Notes under the pieces: generated by a model
What the model saw: the letters and a program-made list of their open reading frames with translations, nothing else
What the model was told of the DNA's origin: nothing
Database searches by the model: none
DNA from: a virus
Virus record (IMG/VR): IMGVR_UViG_3300036790_000808
Coordinates: 1-40,190 of that record
DNA length: 40,190 nt
Reading direction: 5' to 3' (one strand)
Shown here: in pieces, positions 1 to 9,097 of the stretch
How positions within the stretch are numbered: the first letter of the stretch is position 1
How the letters are laid out: each line of letters opens with the position of its first letter
Translations under genes and position numbers: made by a program

Positions 1-216
1 ATGGCTCGGTACGAAAATCAGCTCGTATCAAAGAAGGAGCTCAAGACTGTCTGTGGCATTCCCTACGCCCCCCAGCACATCGCGCGGCTTGAGGCCGCCG
101 GGCAGTTTCCCAAGCGGATACGGCTCGGCCAAAATCGAGTCGCATGGCTGCTGGCGGAAGTAGACGAATGGATCAGCGCGCGCATCGCTAGTCGCGAGGC
201 AAGCGTCAACCACTGA
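1..216 (+). CDS. AlpA-family helix-turn-helix regulator
   Basis: This 71-aa protein has the AlpA/excisionase layout: a short N-terminal helix-turn-helix (VSKKELKTVCGIPYAPQHIARLE), then FPKRIRLGQNRVAW and a W-x-x-x-EVDEWI tail. AlpA proteins bind DNA and activate or direct excision of integrated elements. It lies outside the prophage, to the left of the tRNA remnant, so it probably belongs to a neighbouring integrated element. The ATG is the first base of the window, so its ribosome binding site cannot be seen. A terminator follows 21 bases after the stop codon. Confidence 0.85.
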   Translation: MARYENQLVSKKELKTVCGIPYAPQHIARLEAAGQFPKRIRLGQNRVAWLLAEVDEWISARIASREASVNH

Positions 217-237
217 CACTTCCTTCTAGGGTTATGA

Positions 238-268
238 GGGGATCGGCTCGCTACCGGTCCCCTTTTTT
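238..268 (+). terminator. Intrinsic terminator after the AlpA-like gene
   Basis: A 9-bp stem (GGGGATCGG at 238-246 with CCGGTCCCC at 254-262, one G-T pair) closes a 7-nt loop and is followed by six T residues (263-268). Confidence 0.85.
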
Positions 269-282
269 CTTGGCGCGCTCGG

Positions 283-322
283 GGGATACGGACAGGGATA
301 CAGAGCGGGATACCGTATCCCC
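283..322. repeat. GGGATAC direct repeats with an inverted copy
   Basis: GGGATAC occurs at 283, 295 and 307, exactly 12 bp apart. The third copy forms an odd palindrome with GTATCCC (307-321). A longer inverted pair, GGGGATACGG (282-291) and CCGTATCCCC (313-322), frames the cluster. The regular spacing suggests a protein-binding array, possibly for the AlpA-like regulator or the recombinase of the left-hand element. Its function is inferred only. Confidence 0.5.
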
Positions 323-540
323 AAGGCTAACCCTATGCGAGCGGGCACAAGAAGTCGTATCGTTTCTTCGCGCTCGAAACGGATCGGGGGACGATGCCGG
401 TATCGCGCTCGAACACCAGCCAAACGTCGTACCTCGCTAAGCTCTCCGCCTACAGCGCCATCATCGGGAGCCAAACAAACCGGACGCATCTCGGCACTCC
501 CAATCTGCTCGTACTGACACTGACAACCGGAGGGAGCCGC

Positions 541-729
541 ATGCAGGAGATGCTGCGGTTGAGCCGCGAAGAGCGCTGGGATACCGCGCCGTTTTTGTTT
601 GCCACGGCTACCGACGATGACCTGAAGTTTCCCCTTGCCCGACTGTTCGCCGAGCCTTGGGAGCGGGCCGGACATCCGGCGCTTTGTCTCGCGAGTGGCA
701 CTTCGACTCATGCCGCACAAGATGCTTGA
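541..729 (+). CDS. Small hypothetical protein, doubtful
   Basis: A 62-aa ORF begins at an ATG preceded by a good purine-rich site (GGAGGGAG, about 5 nt upstream). The product (MQEMLRLSREERWDTAP...) has no recognised domain, membrane segment or repeat. It lies in the roughly 570-bp flank between the terminator and the tRNA remnant. An ORF covers part of the opposite strand as well. It may be real or a fragment of a degraded gene of the left-hand element. Confidence 0.35.
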   Translation: MQEMLRLSREERWDTAPFLFATATDDDLKFPLARLFAEPWERAGHPALCLASGTSTHAAQDA

Positions 730-834
730 GACAATAGCGAGACAAGGCGATTATGCGCTCGGCTTATGTGCTTCGCGTGCCCGGTGTTTTGGGGGATAAG
801 TGGCTCTATTGCCTTAGTTTTTCGGCGGGGGATT

Positions 835-879
835 TGGTGGGTGATGTAGGGATCGAACCTACGACAAGCTGATTAAGAG
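835..879 (-). other. tRNA-Lys(CTT) 3' remnant, probable left attachment site
   Basis: On the minus strand this reads as the 3' part of a tRNA. The anticodon loop CTCTTAA (873-879, anticodon CTT) is followed by the 3' anticodon strand, a perfect T-arm (GTAGG, TTCGATC, CCTAC), the acceptor strand ATCACCC, A and CCA (835-837). The 5' half is absent: bases to the right do not pair with the anticodon stem and show no D-arm. This is the pattern left when an element integrates into a tRNA gene and carries a copy of the 3' end. The intact tRNA should sit at the other end, to the right of the window, near the integrase. No second copy was found inside the window. Confidence 0.8.
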
Positions 880-959
880 GCGGCTGGCGTGATAGGGATA
901 TCAAGGGCTTGCGCCGCGAAGCATCCGACATTTTCCCGTTCGCGCCGGCTTGACACGTC

Positions 960-1262
960 TTAGGCGCGCTGGGCCATCATGGCGATCAGCCGGTCCAGTT
1001 TTTCGTCCAGGCGCTTATATTGCTCGCCCACCCGGTTCTCGACATCGCGCAGATAGCCGATCGAGGCGAAGGTCTCGGTGGCCTTGATCTGGTATTCCAG
1101 CAAGGTCTTGTCCTGCGCGGCCATGTCTCTACGCAGCCCGTCCAGCGCCTCGTCCACGGTGCGCTTGCGCTGGGCCCGCTGATAGGCGACGTGGCCCGCC
1201 AGCGCCATCGCCAGGGGCGACAGCACCGCGTTGGCCACTTCGATCACATCCCGCAGGTCCAT
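960..1262 (-). CDS. Small membrane-anchored coiled-coil protein
   Basis: The last gene of the late operon encodes about 100 aa from MDLRDVIEV. An N-terminal hydrophobic stretch (about residues 5-25, VIEVANAVLSPLAMALAGHVAY) is followed by a charged helical, coiled-coil-like region ending in LDEKLDRLIAMMAQ. This is the layout of inner-membrane spanins and of small phage proteins such as DUF2730. An in-frame extension to 1292 exists but overlaps the upstream gene and adds only an arginine-rich leader. A role in lysis is possible from position and topology; no family is firmly assigned. Confidence 0.6.
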   Translation of the reverse strand: MDLRDVIEVANAVLSPLAMALAGHVAYQRAQRKRTVDEALDGLRRDMAAQDKTLLEYQIKATETFASIGYLRDVENRVGEQYKRLDEKLDRLIAMMAQRA

Positions 1263-1288
1263 ACGCCACTCCCATCGCCGTGCGCGCC

Positions 1289-2842
1289 TCACGGCGATGG
1301 CGTCAGCTTCACCGTGTACTGGTCGAGCATAAGCGTATCACCCGAACTCGCCTTGAGCCCGGTGATCACCACGGTCTGCGACGCGGTGGTGTCCGCCGAG
1401 CCGGTGATCAGCGCCGCGGTGCCGGCGCCGTTGCCGAAGCTGGCTCCGGCCATGCCGCCGATCTGGCTGTTGGTGGCGTTCGCGTTGCAGATCTTGGTGC
1501 GCCAGGTCCCCCCCGCGCTGGTCGTCGGCGCCACGTTCAGATAGGCCGAGCCGCTACCGCCGGAAAATCGGATGCGCAAAGTTTTTGTGTTGGCCCCGTT
1601 GGTGATGGTCCAGATGGTGTCGATGTCCAGACAGCCATTCGCTCCCATCGCATTCGCCGGAATGGTGATGGTGGCAAGCGTGTCCTCGGTGGTGTCGGCG
1701 CCCGCGCTGACCGCGGCCCCGCTTTGCGCCACGATCACGGTCGCATTGCACCAGAAAGGGTTCTGGCTCGCGCCCAGGGTACATAGCGCCTGATAGGCAT
1801 TGGCGGGCGCCAGCACGCTCCAGCTCGAGGCGCCGCGATAGATCATCTGGCCTTGCGTCGAGCCAAGCGCGCGGTCCAGCAGAGCGGTCACGGTGGTGTC
1901 GGCCGGCGCTGCGCTGGATCCTGTCGAATTGGCCACCACGTCACCGGAGCCGATCGCGGCCAGATCCGAAGCCGCGGGCTGCGCGCAAGAGGGTTGCGTC
2001 TGGGTGGTGGGCACCACGTCGATCCACTGATGTGACGGACAGCTGATGCTTTCCACCGCGCCCAGTGTCGAGGTCGTGGGCAACGGCATTTGCGCTGGCG
2101 GGATGGTGCCGCTGTTGATCTCGCTGCCGGCGATCGACTTGCCCGTCAGCGTCTGCGTGTCGCTGGTGCCGACGATCGCGCCGCTGGGCAGCGTCTTGCC
2201 GCCGTCGGCCGCGCGCTTGCCGGTGGTGTCGGCGAAGATCGCGACGTCATTCGCGGTTGCGCTTGAAGGTCCGATGATCGCGGAGCCCGTATTGTTGGCC
2301 AGCTTCCAGTCGGTGTTCGCCGCGTCGTAGGTGAACATCACGTCGCGGCCGTAGGGGATCGCGTAGCTGGAGCCGCTGGCGATCGTCGTGCCGGCGCCGG
2401 CCGCGATGGTGTCGGTCGCGCTCGCATCGGAATTGGTGACATGCATCACCGTGCCGTTGGTCAAGCCCGTCGTGCCCGCGGCGGGGAACGTATCCGTCAT
2501 GGCGGAGCCGCTGTTGGAGCGGCGCGTCTTCTTGAACAGATCCGCAGTGACGAAGGTGTGGCTGGCGCCCGTCACGAGCTGCAGAGGCAGGATGTATTCT
2601 AGATTGCCTGTGCCCGGATCATTGACGCTGGTGCCTAGCCCTTTGCCCGCCGATCCGCCGGCAGCGCTTCCGCAATCAACAGCGATATCGGAATTTGCCG
2701 TGCTTCCGAAGCAGACGAGATGCGACGGTGTTGACGTGGCTGGCGCCTGCATCGGCTTTCCACCACCGGAAGCCTGCGCCGGCGTAGCGAGGAAAAGCTC
2801 GGCAACCGCAAATAAAGCAAGCACAGCACGAACGTGACGCAT
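1289..2842 (-). CDS. Tail-fibre-like protein with Sec signal peptide
   Basis: The 517-aa product starts at an ATG with a strong GGAGG site 7-8 nt upstream. Residues 1-25 form a typical Sec signal peptide (MRHVRAVLALFAVAELFLA, cleavage near PAQA-S). The mature part is rich in Gly, Ser, Thr and Ala, and carries a fibre-type motif (TQTLTGKSIAGSEINSGTI) common in phage tail fibres. Eight cysteines remain after the signal, enough for disulfides. It follows the main tail fibre gene by 13 bp. It may be an accessory fibre, or a protein exported to the host surface by the lysogen. The signal peptide is unusual for a virion protein. Confidence 0.75.
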   Translation of the reverse strand: MRHVRAVLALFAVAELFLATPAQASGGGKPMQAPATSTPSHLVCFGSTANSDIAVDCGSAAGGSAGKGLGTSVNDPGTGNLEYILPLQLVTGASHTFVTADLFKKTRRSNSGSAMTDTFPAAGTTGLTNGTVMHVTNSDASATDTIAAGAGTTIASGSSYAIPYGRDVMFTYDAANTDWKLANNTGSAIIGPSSATANDVAIFADTTGKRAADGGKTLPSGAIVGTSDTQTLTGKSIAGSEINSGTIPPAQMPLPTTSTLGAVESISCPSHQWIDVVPTTQTQPSCAQPAASDLAAIGSGDVVANSTGSSAAPADTTVTALLDRALGSTQGQMIYRGASSWSVLAPANAYQALCTLGASQNPFWCNATVIVAQSGAAVSAGADTTEDTLATITIPANAMGANGCLDIDTIWTITNGANTKTLRIRFSGGSGSAYLNVAPTTSAGGTWRTKICNANATNSQIGGMAGASFGNGAGTAALITGSADTTASQTVVITGLKASSGDTLMLDQYTVKLTPSP

Positions 2843-2855
2843 AGTTTGACCTCCA

Positions 2856-5711
2856 TCATGGGCATAGCCGTACATTCACGGCATCGATCAGTCTCGCGAT
2901 ACTCCAGCCGCCTTTGGTGTCGATCGTGTCGAGCGGCGCGCCGGTCGGATTTAGAATGGTGAAGGGATGGACGTCCGCGCCGCTGTTTCCGATGTCCATG
3001 ATCTCGATCCGCTGGGACGGCGAAGGCGATGCGGGCCATTGGATCGTCGGCGATGCGGCATATTGGTTCGTGATGTGCACGATCTCATCGCTCGGCAGCA
3101 GCACCACGGTGGCGGCCGTCGTGATGGTGATGCGTCGCGGCAACTTCACCAGCTGGTTCACCGTCACGCGCTTGATCTGCGTCGCGACATGTGTGCCGTT
3201 GCCCTGGAAGCCGGTGAGATTGTAGGGGACGCCGTGGATGTCGCCGGCATAGCGGCCGCCATAGAAGCTTGTGCGGTTGCCGATGCCGGCGCCGACATCG
3301 ATGACGAACCGCATGTTGATCTCGTCCTGGGTGTGGACGTGATGCAGGCTGTTGTCGCCGCCGGAAATGAAAATCTGGGAAGACCAGCCGCCGCCCAGAT
3401 GGCTTGTCGTCACCACGCAGGTCGCGGCCGACACGCTGCCGGTCACCGTCTCACCCACGCGGAACACGAAATCGTCGCCGTTCGGATTGACGCCACGCAG
3501 CCCCATCTCGCCGCCGGCAGTCACGAAGATGTACCCCGTCACGCCGGACAGTGAGCCCGTGACCATCTCCTCTGCCACGAATGCGCCCACCAGGCTGCCG
3601 AAGTCGAGCACCTGGCAGGCCGTCATTCCGCCCAACGCACCGCCGCCCTGGATGACGTGGATGCAGGTGCCGACCGCGCCGGACGTCTCGCCCAGCACCA
3701 GATGGCTGCTGCTGAAACTGCCGACGATATCGGTCACCTCGAGGTGACGGTTACCATGCGTCCAGCTCACCACCACCGCTGTGGCGCCGCTCGTCTCATC
3801 GATGACCGTTTCGCCGGGGGTGTAGTCGCCGACCAGGTCGGTGTTGATGCCGAGGATCAGGCCGGTGCAGACGAAAGAGGCGCCGGATGTAACGCCGGTG
3901 ACCGTGTCGCCATTGTTGAAGCCGCCCACCACGTCATACAGCGTGAGCACGCCGCTGGCGGCGTCCCAGTCCGCCACCTTGCCGGTGGCGCCGGCTGTTC
4001 CCGTGGCCACCTCGAAAAGTTGGAACGCCCCTGTGACGGCGCCGGAGGCAATCAGGGTGGTGCAGGCATGCTTGACAAGATTGCAACTCGCGCCGCTTGT
4101 GCGGCCGCTGACGGCCTCGCCTGTCTGGAATTCGCCCACCACATTGTAGACGATCAGCGCGCCAGCGCCGGCGCTGAAGCGCGAGACCATCGCTGTGGCG
4201 CCGGACACGCTGCCCGTAACGATCTCGCCGCCAAGGAATGTGCCCACGGCTGTATTGATCGCGAAGCCCCAGGCGCGATTGTTGAGCTCCGCATGCAGCC
4301 CGAAGAAGCTGTTATATTGCGCGGCGCTGTCGAGGAAGACCGTGCCCTGGCCGTTCTGGTCGCAGGAGATCCCGAACAGGTGGTTGAGGTTGAACCAGGA
4401 GCGCGGCGATAGGCTGGCCAGCGACCGTGCATAGATCCCGTTGCGTCCGTTATTGCCGAACCGGCAATTGATGAACACGCCGGTCTGCACCTGGTAGTCG
4501 GCCAGCGCCACGGCATCATGCGTGCCGAAGGCGGCGCCGTTCTCCGGGAAATTGTTGACGGTGATGTCAATGATGGTCGAGCCGCGGTCCTGGCTGTGCT
4601 CGAAGCCGCTGACTTTCTGGCCCACAGGAATGGGATTGAGCGCGGCATCATGCGTACCGCCCACATAGCAGCAGTTCGGGCTGGGCAAACGGATCGCGTG
4701 ATCGAAGACCGTCCCGCGCGACAAGAGCGTCTGGTTCGCCCAGGCCGCGTTGGAGAAAGTCAGCGGCGCGCTCAAATGGTGCCTGCGCGCCGGCGTCCAC
4801 CACGAGGCATTGTTATAGGGCTGGGATGCGAAACACACGGTGAGCTCGGCCAGGCAGTCATGCGTGATCCCATCGCCGGGATCGCAGAACAACATGGTGG
4901 GGATCGCGTTCTTCGGTGCGTCGAAGATCACTTGCCCGCTGCCCTGGCAGACGAACATCTTGCGCACGCCGTTCGCGCTGGGCGTGTGCAAGGTCACCCC
5001 ATCCGGCACGGTGATGATGCCGCCCCAAGCTTCCAGGTCCGAAACCATCGTGTAATTCGCGGTGACGGTGAGGTTCGCGGTGGAAAACAGCAACGCGCCG
5101 CCGGCGGCCGCATCGGCGAGCTGCAGCGAGGCAAAGCCCGTGGTGGTGTTGATGTCCGGCAATGTGAATGACGACGGCGTCGGTGTCGCCAGCATGGGCA
5201 AGCCGGAAACCGGGTCGAAGCCCAGAAGCTTGCCGGCGCGTGCCGCGGCCGACGCCAGCACATAGGATGCGTTCGGCTCCTCGGTGGCCGGGATCTGCAG
5301 CGCGTACCCCATCTGCAGCAGGACCTGCTTGATGAGCACCGTCAGCCGGTCGTTTTCGAGATTTACGCCCTGCGCCGGGAATTTCGAATTGTCGCGCACG
5401 ATCAGCGATTGCGTTGCGGGCACCGCGAGCAGCAGCACCACCTTCAGCCCCGCCGCCGGCGCGCTGTTGAACTCGATATTCGCGCCGGAAAGATATTCCG
5501 CTGTCACCGCATCGAGCACGCCATCGACCATATAGTCGTAAGGCTGCATGCCGTTGAGCGCCGGCGCTGGATCGAGCGGCGCGTCCGCCACCGTGTCGTA
5601 GAGGATCACGCTGACATCGCTGGCCGCGAAGAAGGGATGATTGAAGCCGAAGGCTGTCGTCGTGCCGTCGGCCACGTACGAGAACCGCACGGGCCCGGTA
5701 TTGATCGTCAT
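2856..5711 (-). CDS. Tail fibre/tailspike with T7 gp17-type N-terminus
   Basis: This 951-aa protein begins with a segment of about 150 aa typical of the T7 tail fibre attachment domain (VRFSYVADGTTTAFGFNHPFF, then VILYD, YDYMVDG and the NDRLTVLIKQVLLQM helix). That domain docks the fibre to the tail. A middle region (about 190-480) looks like a beta-helix, as in tailspikes that bind or cut surface polysaccharide. Residues about 490-760 hold eight copies of a repeat of the type F-x-x-GETVTG-x-TSGA. No catalytic residues can be assigned. It overlaps the gp16-like gene by 4 bp (ATGA). Its place as the gene after the internal virion proteins matches T7 gene 17. Confidence 0.85.
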   Translation of the reverse strand: MTINTGPVRFSYVADGTTTAFGFNHPFFAASDVSVILYDTVADAPLDPAPALNGMQPYDYMVDGVLDAVTAEYLSGANIEFNSAPAAGLKVVLLLAVPATQSLIVRDNSKFPAQGVNLENDRLTVLIKQVLLQMGYALQIPATEEPNASYVLASAAARAGKLLGFDPVSGLPMLATPTPSSFTLPDINTTTGFASLQLADAAAGGALLFSTANLTVTANYTMVSDLEAWGGIITVPDGVTLHTPSANGVRKMFVCQGSGQVIFDAPKNAIPTMLFCDPGDGITHDCLAELTVCFASQPYNNASWWTPARRHHLSAPLTFSNAAWANQTLLSRGTVFDHAIRLPSPNCCYVGGTHDAALNPIPVGQKVSGFEHSQDRGSTIIDITVNNFPENGAAFGTHDAVALADYQVQTGVFINCRFGNNGRNGIYARSLASLSPRSWFNLNHLFGISCDQNGQGTVFLDSAAQYNSFFGLHAELNNRAWGFAINTAVGTFLGGEIVTGSVSGATAMVSRFSAGAGALIVYNVVGEFQTGEAVSGRTSGASCNLVKHACTTLIASGAVTGAFQLFEVATGTAGATGKVADWDAASGVLTLYDVVGGFNNGDTVTGVTSGASFVCTGLILGINTDLVGDYTPGETVIDETSGATAVVVSWTHGNRHLEVTDIVGSFSSSHLVLGETSGAVGTCIHVIQGGGALGGMTACQVLDFGSLVGAFVAEEMVTGSLSGVTGYIFVTAGGEMGLRGVNPNGDDFVFRVGETVTGSVSAATCVVTTSHLGGGWSSQIFISGGDNSLHHVHTQDEINMRFVIDVGAGIGNRTSFYGGRYAGDIHGVPYNLTGFQGNGTHVATQIKRVTVNQLVKLPRRITITTAATVVLLPSDEIVHITNQYAASPTIQWPASPSPSQRIEIMDIGNSGADVHPFTILNPTGAPLDTIDTKGGWSIARLIDAVNVRLCP
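3420..4245 (-). repeat. Eight-copy GETVTGxTSGA repeat region in the tail fibre gene
   Basis: The encoded units include FLGGEIVTGSVSGATAMV, FQTGEAVSGRTSGASCNL, FNNGDTVTGVTSGASFVC, YTPGETVIDETSGATAVV, FSSSHLVLGETSGAVGTC, FVAEEMVTGSLSGVTGYI and FRVGETVTGSVSAATCVV, plus one degenerate copy (FQLFEVATGTAGATGKV). The period is about 30-45 residues. The copies differ at the DNA level, so the array is old and under selection rather than a recent expansion. Confidence 0.75.
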
Positions 5712-8700
5712 GGCGTCGCTCCGTCGATTTTGGGCGCGTCACCCGCAAGCGCGCCTTTGCGCGCGGTGAGCCCGGCCGACACCGCATCGCGGATATCGGG
5801 GTTTTCGTTCAGCATCTGCTTCTTCGCCGCGGTCCGGAATTTGTTGACCGTCGTGAGGACCATCAGCGCGCGCGCCGCCGGCGTGCTGTCGTTCCAGCGC
5901 TGTTGAACCACGGCCACGGGATAGCTGCCCTTGACAAGGCTGTTGAGCGTATCGAGCGCACCCATGCCGGTCTGCGGATCCTTGAGCCCATTGCCGGCGA
6001 GCTCGCGGAAGCGGTGCAGCTGCTCCGGCGTGAACTTCACTTGAGCGCTGAGTTTGCGATCGGCGCTGTCGAAGCTTTGCACCTGTCCTGCCTTTGTGAG
6101 GCCGAGACGGCCTTCATCCGCGCGCGGAAAGGCGTCGCGGTTCTCCCAGGTCCATTTGTCGATCGGCTCCGCCTGGTCGGCCGGCGCGGTGGAGATCGGC
6201 GAGAGCACCCGCGCCATGCCGCCCAGACCGGTCGGCGACGGAAAGCCGTCATGCAGCTTAATGTCACGGCCCCATAGATCCTGTTGCGCAGGCAAAGTGT
6301 TCGACCATCCCGGCGTGCGCGCCGCGATCGCATCAACCAGCCCGTAATGCGCCCGGGCGAAATCGTTGGTGGCGTTGGCCAGCGCGTCCGCGCCTTGCGG
6401 CATGGCCATGCTGGCCATCAGATTGTCGGCGTAGCGCGCGCCATCCTGATCGGGCTGCTGCAGCGCCTCGAGGAAATTGGCGAAGCCCTGCATATAGGTC
6501 TTGGAAAGCATGGCGTTGCCGGTGCCGAGCACCAGCGACCAGGTCGCGGCGGAAGCGTCTTCGTCATGCGCGTAGTGGAGCAGATCGACGGTGTCGGCGG
6601 TCGCGCCCAGCACCGTGCCGAGTGGTTCAATCTTGTTGTAGCCGTACCAGCTGTTGCCGATCCGCAGGCTGTACGGCTCGTTACCGGCGGCGCGCCAGGC
6701 GCGTTGCATCTGCGGATCGGAAGGCCCACGCCCCGTCAGCATGCCGCCCACGGCCATCATAACCGCAGAGAGCGATGCGGCCGTCCCAAGCCCCACGCGC
6801 GCCATGGCGAGATCGCGCTGCGCGCCTCCGGCGGAGAGTTCGGCGCGGAAGGCGTCGGACGGTGCGATTAGCGGCATCGGCGAATTGCGATAGGCAAACT
6901 TCGTGATGTTCGCGGGCACCTTCACGAAGGGCATCACGATGCGTCCCAGCGGGATCTCCACCGGCGATCCGAATGGCTTGATGTTGATCTTATCGACCGT
7001 GTTCTGCAGGGCCTCTCCCAGGCCGGTAAGCGGCTCTTGAAAGGTATTCTTCAGAGCAGCCGCCATGGCCTGTTCGTGCAGGCCCGGCGTCGGATTGTTC
7101 AGCAGCTGCTTGTACAGATCGGACACGCCGAGTTGTGGAGCATTACCGACGGCCGCGCCCTTGGCCGCGGCTTGCTCGCGCAATGCAACGCGCGCGGAAG
7201 CCTCGCGATAGGCAAGAGCATGAAGTTCGGCGCGGTAATGCGCGACCTTTGCGAAATCGTCGGCAGCGCCGATCCAGCTGGTCGGCATCGCGCTGCGCAG
7301 ATAGTGCACGGCCGCCAGTGTTGGGCTGTCTGTCGGGATCGCATCGGGCGCGCCATTCGCCATACGCGACAACCGCGACACGCTCTGGCCGTCCATCGTC
7401 TGATAGTCACCATAGAATTGGCTCTTGCCGGCGCGCAGCGCCTTGCCGGCGGCCCGGATCGCATCCTGCATGCTGCCGAGATAGCCGGTGGCCAGCGCAC
7501 CGACCTCTCCCTGGCTGACCGCGCCGCTTCCGAAGGTCGCTGCGGCCTGTCGCGTCGCGACATTCCACGTCGCGACCGCGACGTCGCTGGAAAGTTTCTT
7601 GACGATGGTGGCCGGATTGGAAAGCAACCAGTTGTACCAGCCATAGAGCAAGCCATCGCGGCCGCCCATCCAGCGCAGGCTCGAGACGAACGGTGGCACC
7701 TTGGCCGGATCGTCGAGCGCGGCAGCCTTGTGGACAAGGTCCTGCACATTGTCCGGGCCCACCGTCGCGATCGCGTCCTGGATATGTTTCGTGAAGGCAT
7801 CGAAGGTGCCGGCCGCTTCCTGCTGGATCCTGCCGGCGCGGCCCCAGTCGGTCTTCGCATCGCGAAACGCACCGGCATAGTTGTTGAACAACGTGTATGC
7901 CTTGGCGGCCTCTTCGAAGTCGGCTGGATCTCCGGAGGCGTTTGCCTTGCGGGCCGTTTCCCAGAACTGTTTCGCCGCGCTGTTCATCACCATCGCGGCC
8001 GCGTCGAACATCTCATCGCTGGCGAATTTCGGGCGGATGTTCTCCATCACCTCGTCAGGCGTCAGATTGAGCGAATAGGCGCCCATCCGCGTGACGTCGA
8101 TGGGTTTGACGTCATCCTTTGGGATGATCTTCGCGATTTCCTGGACGGCCGCGTTGCGTGTCGACGGATCGGCCAGCTGGTCGAGATGCACATCCACCGG
8201 GTTATCGCGGTCGCCGGCAAGGAACGCAGCCGCGCGCGCGCGAAGCTCGGGCGTCACGTCGATCTTCGCACCAGGCTCGTCTCCCGCGATATCGAACGGC
8301 CGCGCTTTCGGGCCAGCATTGTCGGCCGCGGGCTGTTCTGGCGGCGGCGCACCACCACCACCAGGGCCGCCACCATCCGGGCCGCCACCATCCGGCTTCG
8401 GCACGTCGTCGGCGGCTTCCGCCAAGTCGGCTGCCTTGGAGCCCTTGGCGAGTTTCGCCAGATTGCCGAGCTTCGAGGCCGCACCGGGCGCCACCATGCT
8501 CAGGAGGTTGCCGACGAGCTCGCGATGCACGCCCGTTGCTTCTTCGACCGGACGGCCGATCGCGCTGGTGAGAAATCCGGTGAGCGGCGAAAACGCGCTA
8601 CCGAGAAGGTCGAAAGCCGGCTTCGGGATGATCCCGCCTATCGGCGCGCTGTCCTGCAGCTTCTGCAAATTGCCTTGCGCATCACCGTCTTTGAAATCCG

Positions 8701-9097
8701 GAAGCGTATGCTTGTAGGCATCGTTCAAGCCGCCGACGAACTCCTTCCAGACCTCGGCTGGAATGCCCTTGACGCCCTCCCATGCCGCATTGCTCAGGCT
8801 GGAACCCGCTGCGCCGGGTTTGGCAAAGACCAAGTCGTGCGCGCGCTGCTCGACGCCGCTCCACCAATTGTCGAGCTTCATGCCGATCGGCTGGTCCACG
8901 GGGAGCGGCGCGGCCGCCGGACGCGCGGAAGATGGCGCTGGTCCGGGGCCCGGCTGCGCCGCCGGCGCGCCGCCCCCCATGGGCTCGTGGGATGCGAGGG
9001 CTCGCATCCAATCGTCGTTCGGCTTTGCCGCCTGGGAGCGGACAGCCAGAAAATCATCGCGCACGCTGCCGTCGCCGGGAATGCCAGGACTGCTCAT
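5708..9097 (-). CDS. Large internal virion (ejection) protein, gp16-like by position
   Basis: At 1129 aa this is the largest protein of the window. It is mostly alpha-helical, with an Ala/Pro-rich N-terminus, a Gly/Pro-rich linker near residues 235-265 (runs of GGGP), and a region (LYGWYNWLLSNPATIVKKL, about residue 490) typical of large phage polyvalent and ejection proteins. In T7 the matching gene encodes the core protein that enters the cell ahead of the DNA. No lytic transglycosylase signature is apparent, unlike T7 gp16. It overlaps both neighbours by 4 bp. The assignment rests on size, composition and gene order more than on sequence motifs. Confidence 0.7.
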   Translation of the reverse strand: MSSPGIPGDGSVRDDFLAVRSQAAKPNDDWMRALASHEPMGGGAPAAQPGPGPAPSSARPAAAPLPVDQPIGMKLDNWWSGVEQRAHDLVFAKPGAAGSSLSNAAWEGVKGIPAEVWKEFVGGLNDAYKHTLPDFKDGDAQGNLQKLQDSAPIGGIIPKPAFDLLGSAFSPLTGFLTSAIGRPVEEATGVHRELVGNLLSMVAPGAASKLGNLAKLAKGSKAADLAEAADDVPKPDGGGPDGGGPGGGGAPPPEQPAADNAGPKARPFDIAGDEPGAKIDVTPELRARAAAFLAGDRDNPVDVHLDQLADPSTRNAAVQEIAKIIPKDDVKPIDVTRMGAYSLNLTPDEVMENIRPKFASDEMFDAAAMVMNSAAKQFWETARKANASGDPADFEEAAKAYTLFNNYAGAFRDAKTDWGRAGRIQQEAAGTFDAFTKHIQDAIATVGPDNVQDLVHKAAALDDPAKVPPFVSSLRWMGGRDGLLYGWYNWLLSNPATIVKKLSSDVAVATWNVATRQAAATFGSGAVSQGEVGALATGYLGSMQDAIRAAGKALRAGKSQFYGDYQTMDGQSVSRLSRMANGAPDAIPTDSPTLAAVHYLRSAMPTSWIGAADDFAKVAHYRAELHALAYREASARVALREQAAAKGAAVGNAPQLGVSDLYKQLLNNPTPGLHEQAMAAALKNTFQEPLTGLGEALQNTVDKINIKPFGSPVEIPLGRIVMPFVKVPANITKFAYRNSPMPLIAPSDAFRAELSAGGAQRDLAMARVGLGTAASLSAVMMAVGGMLTGRGPSDPQMQRAWRAAGNEPYSLRIGNSWYGYNKIEPLGTVLGATADTVDLLHYAHDEDASAATWSLVLGTGNAMLSKTYMQGFANFLEALQQPDQDGARYADNLMASMAMPQGADALANATNDFARAHYGLVDAIAARTPGWSNTLPAQQDLWGRDIKLHDGFPSPTGLGGMARVLSPISTAPADQAEPIDKWTWENRDAFPRADEGRLGLTKAGQVQSFDSADRKLSAQVKFTPEQLHRFRELAGNGLKDPQTGMGALDTLNSLVKGSYPVAVVQQRWNDSTPAARALMVLTTVNKFRTAAKKQMLNENPDIRDAVSAGLTARKGALAGDAPKIDGATP

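Noticed and set aside
835-879. A complete tRNA-Lys gene
   Set aside because: Only the part from anticodon loop to CCA is present; the anticodon stem, D-arm and 5' acceptor strand cannot be formed with the adjoining bases.
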